A stretch of 64,000 bases of DNA, taken from NCBI RefSeq assembly GCF_001421515.1, contig NZ_LMKM01000033.1, positions 260,011 through 324,010 of the forward strand, read 5' to 3'. The notes beneath the pieces are model-generated. The model was not told where the DNA came from. It was given only the letters and a program-made list of their open reading frames with translations, and did not search any database. The position numbers and the translations under genes are program-made. Positions 34,675-43,364 of the stretch are shown here, one piece after another. Each line of letters opens with the position of its first letter. The first letter of the stretch is position 1. Source of the stretch: Pedobacter sp. Leaf216 (GTDB lineage Bacteria; Bacteroidota; Bacteroidia; Sphingobacteriales; Sphingobacteriaceae).

Positions 34675-34723
34675 TAAAGCAATTTATGATTTATTGATGA
34701 AAAAATTAAATGGTGCCAGATAA

Positions 34724-35090
34724 AGCAAAATAGTTTGTAAAACACAAACCATGTTAATCCCTTGGTCTGTGTCCTCACAGACAGAACACGAAATAATTTC
34801 ACATATATATACTTTATACTAGTCTGTGAAGACACAGACCAGGGAATAGAAAGCAAGATAGTTTGTAAAACACAAACCATGATAAATCCTCAGTCTGTGT
34901 CCTCACAGACAGAACATGCAATAATTTCACATATTTATACTTTATACTAGTCTGTGAATACATAGACCAGGGCATGATGATATAAGTAAATGATTATGAA
35001 ATCCTCGGTCTATTTACTAACAGACAAAAAAGAAATGAATTTACTAACTTATAATTTATGCTGGTTTGTGAAGACACAGACCAGGGAATA
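34724..35090. repeat. Tandem array of three large palindromic units (about 128 bp period)
   Basis: Each unit has a TTTGTAAAACACAAA palindrome, a left arm like TGGTCTGTGTCCTCACAGAC, an AT-rich spacer of about 40 bases (TTTATACT), and a right arm GTCTGTGAAGACACAGACCA that is the near-exact complement of the left. Arms: unit 1 at 34763-34782 and 34822-34841; unit 2 at 34891-34910 and 34950-34969; unit 3, degenerate, at about 35006-35025 and 35063-35082. It lies between ispG and the MscS gene, both on the - strand. Confidence 0.85.
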
Positions 35091-35133
35091 ATGATTAAAG
35101 TAAAATGATTTTGAAAAACAGTCTCGTTCCAAT

Positions 35134-37110
35134 TTAAACCTTTTCTACCCAATTGCCATCATCTTTGATAATATCAATCAATTCATCAAGGGCATAAGCT
35201 GTGGTTACATTTTTCTTTACTACTTCTTTACCACGGTATAAAGTAATTTTATCAGGCCCTGTGCCAACATAGCCATAATCAGCATCGGCCATTTCGCCTG
35301 GCCCGTTTACGATACAACCCATTATGCCGATTTTGATGCCTTTTAAATGGTCGGTACGTGAGCGGATCAGTTGTGTGGTTTCTTGCAAATCGAAAAGGGT
35401 TCTACCACAGCTGGGGCATGAAATATATTCTGTTTTACTGATGCGTGTACGTGTAGCCTGCAAAATACCAAAACTGGTAGCGTTGATTAAGGATAGGTTT
35501 TGTCCTTCTGCATCAATCCATACCCCATCTCCAAAACCATCGGTAAATAAAGCACCAATATCGGTGGCGGCATAAAGCATTAAATGATCTGCATCAGCAT
35601 TCTGGTAAGTTCTTTTTATAATTATCGGCACTTTGATATCTTGCTGTTGTAAAGCAACAAAGAATGCCCTCTGTTCGGCCATTCCGTGAACAGCAGAAGT
35701 TTTTAGGATGAGAACAACGTTACTAAACTGGTTAATTTCTAAACCGGTTAATTGTGCCGCATCAACTTCAACAAAGTTTAAAAATTGATCTTTATCATTA
35801 GCAGTGTTAAATTCTTCTAAAGAGAATAACGGATGACAGTTGTTTTTATCTTGGAGCTTTAGCCAGGTTTGGTAATTGTAAACCTGCTTCAAATTGCCAG
35901 GAAAAGAGAATGAAGGCAAATTATCGCCCAAATAAGCTAAATCACAAGCCTGATCGGCTAAATTGTATTTATCTAATCCTGCGCTGTAATTATAACCAAC
36001 AGCACTTAAAAAGTAAGGATCTTTTAAATTTTCTTTAGAAACATCGATCATCACTACCGGATGATGATGCCCGCCGATGTGTTGTACAGGTGTAGTTATG
36101 CGGCGATTGTACTCGTAAGGGGAATAAGTTGGGCGTTGGGCGTTGGGAGTTGGCGCATTTGCAGGCGACTCAAAACTTTGAACTCCATGCTCCGAACTCC
36201 TTTTAGAGTAGCGGTCTGCCAGGGCTTTTGCAACCGGGGCTTCAAATTCAGGATCTTCTGTTAACGAAACGCGGATGGTATCGCCTAAGCCATCTTCTAA
36301 TAAAGTACCGATACCAACAGCTGATTTAATCCGACCATCTTCGCCATCACCAGCTTCGGTAACACCCAAATGCAGCGGGTAGTTCATCCCCTCTTTTGCC
36401 ATAGTATCTACCAGCAAACGGTAAGCTTGCACCATTACCTGGGTATTACTGGCTTTCATTGAAATTACCAGGTTATAGTAATTCTGATCTTCGCACATGC
36501 GGATAAATTCCATTGCAGATTCGACCATGCCCCGTGGGGTATCGCCATAATGACTCATAATCCTGTCGGACAGTGAACCATGATTGGTACCGATACGCAT
36601 GGCCGTACCATACTCCTTACAGATTTTAACTAAAGGAATAAATTTTTTATAAATCCTGGCCAGCTCTGCATTGTAAGCATCCTGGGTGTATTCCATATTT
36701 TCGAATTTCTTTTTATCTGCATAGTTACCCGGGTTAACCCTTACTTTTTCTACAATTCGGGCGGCCATTTCGGCTGCATTAGGGGTAAAATGGATATCGG
36801 CAATTAATGGCACATTATAGCCACGGAAACGGAGTTCTTTTTTAATATTGGCCAGATTTTCAGCTTCCTTGATGCTAGGGGCAGTAATACGCACATATTC
36901 GCAACCCGATTCTACCATACGGATGGTTTGCTCAACCGTACCTAAAGTATCCATTGTATCGGTGGTAGTCATTGATTGAATCCGGATTGGGTTATGCCCT
37001 CCCAATGCAATATCGCCAATATTTACCTCGCGGGTTAAATACCTTGAATAAGTTGTTAAACTGTTGCAATATCCGCCAGCCAGATCATGTTTTGCCAATA
37101 TATTTTCCAT
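35134..37110 (-). CDS. ispG: 4-hydroxy-3-methylbut-2-enyl-diphosphate synthase, long form
   Basis: IspG (GcpE) converts cyclodiphosphate to HMBPP in the MEP isoprenoid pathway using a 4Fe-4S cluster. The barrel (HNPIRIQSMTTTDTMDTLG near 37; KASNTQVMVQAYRLLV) and C-terminal cluster domain (ISCPSCGRTLFDL near 563; GIMGCIVNGPGEMADADYGY near 598) are present. 658 residues is the long type with an internal extra domain, as in Bacteroidota, Chlamydiae and plants. Residues about 302-328 (SSEHGVQSFESPANAPTPNA and following) are encoded by a low-complexity repeat insert. A -7 element overlaps the start region. Confidence 0.95.
   Translation of the reverse strand: MENILAKHDLAGGYCNSLTTYSRYLTREVNIGDIALGGHNPIRIQSMTTTDTMDTLGTVEQTIRMVESGCEYVRITAPSIKEAENLANIKKELRFRGYNVPLIADIHFTPNAAEMAARIVEKVRVNPGNYADKKKFENMEYTQDAYNAELARIYKKFIPLVKICKEYGTAMRIGTNHGSLSDRIMSHYGDTPRGMVESAMEFIRMCEDQNYYNLVISMKASNTQVMVQAYRLLVDTMAKEGMNYPLHLGVTEAGDGEDGRIKSAVGIGTLLEDGLGDTIRVSLTEDPEFEAPVAKALADRYSKRSSEHGVQSFESPANAPTPNAQRPTYSPYEYNRRITTPVQHIGGHHHPVVMIDVSKENLKDPYFLSAVGYNYSAGLDKYNLADQACDLAYLGDNLPSFSFPGNLKQVYNYQTWLKLQDKNNCHPLFSLEEFNTANDKDQFLNFVEVDAAQLTGLEINQFSNVVLILKTSAVHGMAEQRAFFVALQQQDIKVPIIIKRTYQNADADHLMLYAATDIGALFTDGFGDGVWIDAEGQNLSLINATSFGILQATRTRISKTEYISCPSCGRTLFDLQETTQLIRSRTDHLKGIKIGIMGCIVNGPGEMADADYGYVGTGPDKITLYRGKEVVKKNVTTAYALDELIDIIKDDGNWVEKV
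36126..36205. repeat. Repeat-derived insert within ispG
   Basis: Contains GGGCGTTGGGCGTTGGGAG (three GGGCGTT-like units) and CGAACTCC/AAACTTTGAACTCC motifs. Such strings usually occur between genes in this group; here the sequence is read in frame. Confidence 0.65.
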
Positions 37111-37117
37111 CTGTTTG

Positions 37118-37125
37118 CAAAGATA
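37118..37125 (-). promoter_or_regulatory. ispG: -7 promoter element TATCTTTG upstream of ispG
   Basis: Exact TAnnTTTG match ending seven bases before the ATG, implying an almost leaderless mRNA. Confidence 0.5.
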
Positions 37126-37273
37126 AGGATTGTTGGAATGTTTTAATGTTGGAATGTTGTAATTAAATCGGTTGGTATATCAGTTCAAGGTAGCAACACC
37201 CTCCTATTTTTGAACTGAAATATAGCGTACAGCCAAATTAATTATAATGATGCAATAGGCTCCGTTTTTCTAA

Positions 37274-37885
37274 TTAAATCAACCTGTCTTTTATCACCAA
37301 CGTATTGGCTGCAATATCGTGCCAACACTGATTTTTCTTGTTTAAAAAGCTATACAGATAACCGAAGAAAACAGGAATTACAGATAAAATCTTAGAAAAG
37401 TTCCTAATTAAAGAAATGCCAAAAGAAACCCGGCTGCCTTCTAAATCTGTTACTTTGATACTGAGTAGTTTTTTACCAATAGTTGCCTGATTTTTGGTCG
37501 CTTCAGCAATGCTCCCATAAATCAGTTTAATGATAAATATTGATGGAAATGGAATTAGAAAAGCCATTATCCGCTGATCTTTACCTTCTATAAAGAGAAA
37601 ACTCGTTAAAATAATGACGGTATAAAACCCAAAAATGATAAAATGATCAATTACCGTAGCCAGCAAACGTTGATCGAAAGCAGCAAAGTATTGGGGAGCA
37701 GTTTTTTGATAGCTAAAACCCAAAAGCTCACGCAATTCGGAAATTGCATGAGCTTCTTTATAATCGTCCATTCCGGGTTTGCGTATAAAAGTATTCGCAG
37801 TAATGTTTAAATCTTTCAGTTCGTTTAAACTATACGGCCCTTGTGGCTTACCATTAATTACTACGGTGTATTGATCAGCATTCAT
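37274..37885 (-). CDS. GYF_2 plus RDD domain membrane protein
   Basis: 203 residues. The first 60 form a GYF_2-like fold (YTVVINGKPQGPYSLNELKD, then TFIRKPGMDDYKEAHAI). An RDD domain follows: the RDD signature varies to FDQRLLATVIDH near residue 70, with membrane helices at about 80-97, 107-130 and 157-180. RDD proteins are small membrane proteins of mostly unknown role, some acting as ion antiporters. No operon partners are within 100 bases. Confidence 0.85.
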   Translation of the reverse strand: MNADQYTVVINGKPQGPYSLNELKDLNITANTFIRKPGMDDYKEAHAISELRELLGFSYQKTAPQYFAAFDQRLLATVIDHFIIFGFYTVIILTSFLFIEGKDQRIMAFLIPFPSIFIIKLIYGSIAEATKNQATIGKKLLSIKVTDLEGSRVSFGISLIRNFSKILSVIPVFFGYLYSFLNKKNQCWHDIAANTLVIKDRLI

Positions 37886-38000
37886 TAGATAGGATCGGGA
37901 TTGTTTGGATTTAGGATTTCAGGATTAAAGCGCTGTTAAGACTTCAGTTCGCGAAGTCTAAGCCTAAGCCTAAGCCTTCCACCCTCAAACCTTCAACTTT

Positions 38001-38987
38001 CTAATATCTGCTTACTTCAAAGTTACTCAATCCACCATCTAAATTAATAAAGATTTTTTTAGCGGAAGTTTTATAATTAGAAGTCTCGTAAACCCCATCG
38101 CTCAATTTCTCAAATCCGTCGAAATCTTTAGCCGATAAACCTGTTTTAGTTTTAATTCTACAACCCGAATTGGTAGGTACTTTAATTTTTACATCGGCTA
38201 CGCCAGATTTTACGATTACATCGGTTATGGGTAATAAATCGCCAAATTTAATATCCAAAGCCGCTGCACCACCATCAAAACGGAAAGTTCGCACTTTGTA
38301 ACCGGCAAAATCGAAATTTGCTTCGCCTGCACCTAGTTTCATTAAAATATCCCAATTCGCTTCTTTGTTCAACTTAAAATCCACGTCATTTCCACTATCT
38401 CCAAAATTCCATTTGTTCTTTTTATCATTCATTTGGAAAGTAAGCACCGTTGCGCTATCAGTAAGTACTTTTTTTAATGAAAAATTACCGTGTTTTTTCT
38501 TTACGTCAGCACTGATCAATTGTGAAGTTTCACCATCAAGGTTAAAAGAAATACCCCCTCCAGAAATGTTCAATATTGTTTTTTTGGCATTATCAGTGGC
38601 TACAAACGCCTCTGATAAACTTGAATGAAAGCTTGTTGTATCCTGGTCATCGTCGTTGTCATTATCGTTATCATCATCATTGCGATCGATGTTCACATCA
38701 ATGTCCCTTTTAAAATGCCGTCCCCACCAATTTCCGTTTTCTGGTACCTGCTGCCCTTTATAAAAAAGAAAAGCCAATGCCACAACCAAAACACCAATGG
38801 AAATCATGCTTCCTGTTTGTGAGTTGTTTTTATTAAACAATATATTTAAACCTGCGATAATTAAAAACACTGGCCAAAAGCTCCATACATTGCGCCAATA
38901 AAAATCGATTACGCCAAAATTTTCGAGTAGAAGTACACCACCAATAAAAAGCAGGATAATACCCCATATTAATCTATCTAATTTCAT
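38001..38987 (-). CDS. LiaF-like membrane protein (DUF5668 and adhesin-like beta domain)
   Basis: 328 residues: paired membrane helices at the N-terminus (LIWGIILLFIGGVLLLENFG; VWSFWPVFLIIAGLNILF), a third helix (SIGVLVVALAFLFY), an Asp/Asn-rich linker (NIDRNDDDNDNDNDDDQD at about 104-121) and a C-terminal beta-helix-like domain (WDILMKLGAGEANFDFAGYK). The architecture recalls LiaF/VraT cell-envelope stress proteins. The gene follows the PspC gene with five bases between them, supporting an envelope-stress role, by inference. Confidence 0.83.
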   Translation of the reverse strand: MKLDRLIWGIILLFIGGVLLLENFGVIDFYWRNVWSFWPVFLIIAGLNILFNKNNSQTGSMISIGVLVVALAFLFYKGQQVPENGNWWGRHFKRDIDVNIDRNDDDNDNDNDDDQDTTSFHSSLSEAFVATDNAKKTILNISGGGISFNLDGETSQLISADVKKKHGNFSLKKVLTDSATVLTFQMNDKKNKWNFGDSGNDVDFKLNKEANWDILMKLGAGEANFDFAGYKVRTFRFDGGAAALDIKFGDLLPITDVIVKSGVADVKIKVPTNSGCRIKTKTGLSAKDFDGFEKLSDGVYETSNYKTSAKKIFINLDGGLSNFEVSRY

Positions 38988-38992
38988 TTTAT

Positions 38993-39700
38993 TTATACTT
39001 GAGGGTTAGGGGATGTTGAATTGTCGTCTTTATTAACCGGGGTTGAAGGCTCATTTTCTGGAACAACACCAGAAAAATCGGCTGTTTTTTGCTGTTCTGC
39101 TTCTTGCTGACTTTGAAAAGCTGCCCAATCATTTTTTCTTTTTGATTTAGCGATGATACTAACGCCTAAAGCAATGAATATTAATGGCCACATGTACCTG
39201 AATAAATTGCGGATACTAAACCATTCCGGTATAAAATCCATTTCACGCATCAGGAAAAAGCATCCAATTACCAGTAGCAATAATCCACCGATTGTACGGC
39301 CGGTATCGTTTGATTTATTGAGTTTACCAAAATCGGCCTGTGTTTCAAAAGGTGTTTTCGTGCTTCCATCAACAGGCTGTGTCCAATTGGTATTTCCCTG
39401 GTTGGTTGGGCCGGCAAATGAATCTGCATTTCCAAATGGCGGTGTATTTGGTGTTTTATTACCGAAGTAATCATTAAATTTTGAGAATCTTGCTGCCGGA
39501 TCGTTATTCACCGGAACAATAATCCACATAATAATATAGGCAATTAAGCCACCTCCAGCCATAAATATAGCCGATAATGCAAACAATAATCTAATTATGG
39601 TAACCTCTACCTGCATATAATCTGCAAGTCCTGAAGCTACACCGGCAATCATCTTATCGTGTTCGTTTCTAAAAAGCTTCTTTTCCATAACGTTGTTCAT
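38993..39700 (-). CDS. PspC domain protein
   Basis: 235 residues. The PspC domain at 5-68 is clear (KKLFRNEHDKMIAGVASGLA; IMWIIVPVN) with one membrane helix; two further helices near residues 140-185 (GGLLLLVIGCFFLMREMDF; MWPLIFIALGVSIIA) are DUF5668-like. PspC proteins respond to membrane stress in phage-shock systems. It sits between the SDR gene (six bases) and the LiaF-like gene (five bases), so the three appear to be one operon. Start at codon 1 or 5 is uncertain. Confidence 0.88.
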   Translation of the reverse strand: MNNVMEKKLFRNEHDKMIAGVASGLADYMQVEVTIIRLLFALSAIFMAGGGLIAYIIMWIIVPVNNDPAARFSKFNDYFGNKTPNTPPFGNADSFAGPTNQGNTNWTQPVDGSTKTPFETQADFGKLNKSNDTGRTIGGLLLLVIGCFFLMREMDFIPEWFSIRNLFRYMWPLIFIALGVSIIAKSKRKNDWAAFQSQQEAEQQKTADFSGVVPENEPSTPVNKDDNSTSPNPQV

Positions 39701-39706
39701 TTTGTG

Positions 39707-40396
39707 TTAAAAATCGAGCGGGGTAATCAAAACCTCATCTACGTTTACACCTTTACTTAAGTTTAAAATGGTGAATAATGTTTCTGCAATATCCTCAGGC
39801 TGTACAAATTTTTCGTCGGGGATGGTTGTTCCTTCCCAGGAAGAAGTTTTTGTAGAACCTGGCAAAAACGCAGTTACTTTAACGTTATGAGGGGCTAACT
39901 CTTGCCGCAATACATGATTAAGACTTAACATCGCTGCTTTTGTTACACTATAACTGCCACCATTTTTTACTGGTGCCTTACTCGCTACCGAACAGATGTT
40001 AAATATATGGCCACGCCTTGCTGAGCGCATTTTTTTTCCGAAAAATTTGCTGGTATAATAGCTGGCATTCGTATTTAAATGTTGCTGTTTTTCAAATGTG
40101 GCATCATCTTCATCAAGCAGGCTACCGGGTAAAAAAATCCCCACATTGTTTACCAGAACGGTTACATCATCAAAATTTATTCCATCGGCATTTAAAAAAG
40201 CGTACACATCATCTTTAACTGTAAAATCTGCCGCATGGGTAAAAATGGCATTCCCATAAGGTGTTAATTCTTCTTCAAGTATCTTAAGATCACTTTTACC
40301 TCTTGCAACTAAAATTAAATGATATCCATTTTGCGCCAATTTAATTGCGATGGCTCTGCCAATTCCCTTAGTTGCGCCAGTTATTACAGCTTTCAT
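39707..40396 (-). CDS. Short-chain dehydrogenase/reductase
   Basis: 229 residues from the ATG at 40396. The Rossmann start AVITGATKGIGRAIAIKLA, the NNVGIF strand near residue 85, and the catalytic SXnYxxxK (CSVASKAPVKNGGSYSVTKA, Tyr near 151, Lys near 155) are intact. It resembles FabG-like reductases with unknown substrate. An upstream in-frame ATG at 40480 would add 28 residues that precede the conserved first strand, so I rejected it. First gene of the SDR-PspC-LiaF set. Confidence 0.9.
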   Translation of the reverse strand: MKAVITGATKGIGRAIAIKLAQNGYHLILVARGKSDLKILEEELTPYGNAIFTHAADFTVKDDVYAFLNADGINFDDVTVLVNNVGIFLPGSLLDEDDATFEKQQHLNTNASYYTSKFFGKKMRSARRGHIFNICSVASKAPVKNGGSYSVTKAAMLSLNHVLRQELAPHNVKVTAFLPGSTKTSSWEGTTIPDEKFVQPEDIAETLFTILNLSKGVNVDEVLITPLDF

Positions 40397-40544
40397 CTTT
40401 TGTGGTTTAATTTTTGTTGACAAAAAACCATATTTATATTCAAAACCACGAATATTTTTGTAATTAGCGAAGAGCGTCAACTTTTTTATCGTTTCTTTGT
40501 AGTAGTATAAGAATGATCATTTAAATTAAGCAAATACATACGGA

Positions 40545-41279
40545 ATGAATTTTACCAATTTCGGCAGATACATCCTGCTACTCAAGTCTGTATTCAGAAA
40601 GCCGGAAAAACTGAAAATATACCTGAAAGAAATCGCCAAGCAAATGGATTATGTTGGCGTGGGCTCTTTAGGCTTAATTGCCATTATCTCTACTTTTATT
40701 GGTGCAGTAATGACTTTACAAATTGCTTTCCAGCTGGTAAGTGATTTTATTCCAAAAACAATTATCGGTTCTGTTAACAGGGATTCGAGCATTTTAGAGT
40801 TAAGTCCAACCATTAGTGCAATTGTACTGGCTGGAAAAATCGGCTCTGCCATTTCATCAGAAATTGGTTCGATGCGTGTTACCGAGCAAATTGATGCCTT
40901 AGAAATTATGGGTATTAATGCACCGGGCTACTTAATTCTTCCTAAAATTATTTCTGGCATAACCATGGTACCTATGTTGGTAATCATATCTATGTTTTTG
41001 AGTATTTCTGGTGGGTATATTGGTGGTTCAATTTCGGGTGCGGTTACTCCTGCAGAATACATTCAGGGTATTACAACTGATTTTAATCCTTACACCATCA
41101 CTGTTGCCCTTGTTAAAGCATTTGTATTTGGTTTTATTATTACATCAGTACCTGCTTACGAAGGTTTTTATGTTCGTGGTGGTGCTTTAGAGGTATCGCA
41201 GGCCAGTACCAGAGCAGTTGTAATTAGCTGTATCTCTATTCTTGTTTGCGATTATTTAGTTACTCAACTTTTATTGTAA
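40545..41279 (+). CDS. mlaE: MlaE family ABC permease
   Basis: 244 residues, about five membrane helices. MlaE/YrbE features include SLGLIAIISTFIGAVMTLQI, ISPTISAIVLAGKIGSAISS-like segments (ELSPTISAIVLAGKIGSAIS) and EIGSMRVTEQIDALEIMGIN. It forms the inner-membrane channel of the lipid-trafficking Mla system. The stop overlaps the next gene's ATG (TAATG at 41277-41281), so it pairs with the MlaF ATPase. The MCE-domain partner (MlaD) is not in the window. Confidence 0.93.
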   Translation: MNFTNFGRYILLLKSVFRKPEKLKIYLKEIAKQMDYVGVGSLGLIAIISTFIGAVMTLQIAFQLVSDFIPKTIIGSVNRDSSILELSPTISAIVLAGKIGSAISSEIGSMRVTEQIDALEIMGINAPGYLILPKIISGITMVPMLVIISMFLSISGGYIGGSISGAVTPAEYIQGITTDFNPYTITVALVKAFVFGFIITSVPAYEGFYVRGGALEVSQASTRAVVISCISILVCDYLVTQLLL

Positions 41280-42031
41280 TGATCGAAATTAAAGATATAT
41301 ATAAATCATTCTCCGGCAACGACGTATTAAAAGGCATTTCGGGTAAGTTTGAAGAAGGCGTAACCAATTTAATTATCGGTGGTTCCGGATCAGGAAAAAC
41401 TACCCTGTTAAAATGTATGGTGGGTTTACATCAGCCAGATTCGGGTTCGGTATTATACGATGGCAGGGATTTTACACCGATGACCTACGAACAAAGGATT
41501 GAAGTACGGAAAGAAATCGGAATGCTTTTTCAGGGTTCGGCCTTGTTCGACAGTATGACTGTTGAAGAAAACATCATGTTTCCTTTAAATATGTTCACCG
41601 ATCAAAGCAGAAAAGAAAAGCTCGAAAGGGTTGATTTTTGTTTGGAGCGCGTTAACCTTGCAGGTAAAAACAAGTTGTTTCCGGCAGAATTATCAGGAGG
41701 GATGAAAAAACGTGTGGGTATTGCACGTGCCATTTCAATGAATCCAAAATACTTATTCTGTGATGAGCCAAACTCGGGCTTAGATCCAAAAACTTCGATC
41801 GTTATTGATGAACTGATCCAGGAAATTACGGAAGAATACAAAACCACAACCATTGTAGTTACCCACGATATGAACTCGGTTATGGGTATTGGCGATTATA
41901 TTTTGTTTTTGCATGAAGGAAAGAAATTCTGGGAGGGCAGCAATAAGGAAATCGCACATACCGATATTAAAGAATTAAACGATTTCGTATTTGCCAGTCG
42001 CTTTATGAAAGCTGCAAAAGATAAGTTTTAA
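41279..42031 (+). CDS. mlaF: MlaF family ABC ATPase
   Basis: 250 residues starting MIEIKDIYKSFSGNDVLKGI at the ATG 41279. Walker A GGSGSGKTT, signature ELSGGMKKRVGIARAI (the SGGMKKR variant typical of MlaF), Walker B LFCDEPNSGLDP and VVTHDM are all present. It powers the MlaE permease. I reject an earlier in-frame start (41246) because it lies within mlaE and precedes the conserved first strand. Confidence 0.94.
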   Translation: MIEIKDIYKSFSGNDVLKGISGKFEEGVTNLIIGGSGSGKTTLLKCMVGLHQPDSGSVLYDGRDFTPMTYEQRIEVRKEIGMLFQGSALFDSMTVEENIMFPLNMFTDQSRKEKLERVDFCLERVNLAGKNKLFPAELSGGMKKRVGIARAISMNPKYLFCDEPNSGLDPKTSIVIDELIQEITEEYKTTTIVVTHDMNSVMGIGDYILFLHEGKKFWEGSNKEIAHTDIKELNDFVFASRFMKAAKDKF

Positions 42032-42051
42032 TAAAATTTTTATATTTGTAT

Positions 42052-42282
42052 ATGACTACGGCCACTACAAATATCATTCATAAATTGGAAACCTTACCAG
42101 AAAGTATGGTAAACGAAGTAGAAGATTTTGTTGATTTTTTAAAAGCTAAACATTCGAAGAGCTTTCCTAAATCGGCAAGCGAAAAAACGAATATTGTTGA
42201 AGAACCAAAAAGCTTATATGGCGCTGCAAAAGGAACAATTCTTTATATTTCTGATGATTTTAATGATCCGGTAACTTGCTAA
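42052..42282 (+). CDS. DUF2281 antitoxin-like protein, possibly shortened at the C-terminus
   Basis: About 76 residues, MTTATTNIIHKLETLPESMV followed by NEVEDFVDFLKAKH and a C-terminal LYGAAKGTILYISDDFNDPV: the DUF2281 pattern of helix plus 'FxxFLxxK' and 'DDFDAPLEDF'. It ends DPVTC where members usually continue LEDF; a palindromic repeat begins ten bases beyond the stop, so its insertion may have cut the tail. Usually an antitoxin to a PIN toxin, but no toxin adjoins. TATATTTG at 42041-42048 could be its promoter; if so the transcript starts at the ATG. Confidence 0.75.
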   Translation: MTTATTNIIHKLETLPESMVNEVEDFVDFLKAKHSKSFPKSASEKTNIVEEPKSLYGAAKGTILYISDDFNDPVTC

Positions 42283-42292
42283 TAAATAAAAT

Positions 42293-42368
42293 CGTCATTG
42301 CGAGGCACGAAGCAATCTCCTTCTGTATATACTAGTGCATCAAGATTTCTTCACTACTCGCAATGACG
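42293..42368. repeat. CGTCATTGCGAGGCACGAAGCAATC-type palindrome
   Basis: Left arm begins CGTCATTGCGAGGCACGAAG, right arm ends CTACTCGCAATGACG. A member of the family with copies at 51963-52056 and 54403-54504. Confidence 0.8.
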
Positions 42369-42385
42369 TCCTACACAAATAATAC

Positions 42386-43267
42386 ATGATACAATTACTT
42401 GCCCCCACCCATTGGAAAGATTATGAACTGATTGATTGCGGGGATTTTGAAAAATTAGAACGTTTTGGAAATGTAACCCTTATCCGTCCGGAACCGCAGG
42501 CCGTATGGAAAAAAACGTATTCGGAACAGGATTGGAAAAAAACAGCTAACATTACTTTCAGAGGCCGTTCCGCAACTTCAGGCGAATGGGTAAAGAAAAA
42601 CCAATCTATCCCTGATCGTTGGCATGTAGAATATAAAAATGATGAGGTGGCGATAAAACTCCGCCTGGGTTTAACTTCTTTTAAACATGTTGGCGTATTT
42701 CCTGAGCAGGCTGTAAACTGGGATTTTATATCTTCATCAATCAAAAAATTTAAAACTCCTCAGCCTAAAGTTTTAAATCTTTTCGCATATACTGGTGCAG
42801 CTTCATTAATTGCAAATGCAGCGGGTGCAGAAACAACGCACGTTGATTCGATTAAACAAGTGGTTACCTGGGCAAATGAAAACCAGGAACTTTCGGGCCT
42901 GAAAGATACCCGCTGGATGGTTGAAGACGCATTAAAGTTTGTAAAAAAAGAACTAAAAAGAGGTAAAAAATACAATGGAATCATTCTCGATCCACCAGCA
43001 TATGGCCATGGCCCAAATGGTGAGAAATGGAAACTTGAAGATCATATTCAGGAAATGATGCAGGATGTTGTACAATTATTAGATGAAAGAGAACATTTTC
43101 TGATTCTTAATACCTATTCTCTTGGTTTCTCATCTGTAATTGTAGAAAATTTAATCCGTACATCTTTTCCTTCGGTCAAAAATCTTGAAACCGGAGAACT
43201 TTTTTTACAGGCTACATCAGGCATTAAATTGCCATTGGGCGTTTTTGGCAAATTCTGCAATGTGTAA
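42386..43267 (+). CDS. SAM-dependent methyltransferase, RlmK/RlmI-like
   Basis: 293 residues. SAM site VLNLFAYTGAASLIANAAGA near residue 130, then HVDSIKQVVTWANEN and the catalytic-type ILDPPAYGHGPNGEKW (about 206-221). The 'DPPAYG' signature places it in the class I group of 23S rRNA cytosine methyltransferases. It lacks the N-terminal PUA domain of RlmI, having a 110-residue strand-rich region instead. The target is unverified. Confidence 0.86.
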   Translation: MIQLLAPTHWKDYELIDCGDFEKLERFGNVTLIRPEPQAVWKKTYSEQDWKKTANITFRGRSATSGEWVKKNQSIPDRWHVEYKNDEVAIKLRLGLTSFKHVGVFPEQAVNWDFISSSIKKFKTPQPKVLNLFAYTGAASLIANAAGAETTHVDSIKQVVTWANENQELSGLKDTRWMVEDALKFVKKELKRGKKYNGIILDPPAYGHGPNGEKWKLEDHIQEMMQDVVQLLDEREHFLILNTYSLGFSSVIVENLIRTSFPSVKNLETGELFLQATSGIKLPLGVFGKFCNV

Positions 43268-43364
43268 ATGTTGATTACTTTATTTTAAACTACCAGATTT
43301 CCAACCTACTTTCATCAAAGCAGAATCGGAAAACTGTTCTAAATTTTAATTCTATAATATATCT

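Noticed and set aside
34724..35090. CRISPR array
   Set aside because: Repeats are too long, imperfect and palindromic, with no unique spacers of regular length, and no cas genes are nearby.
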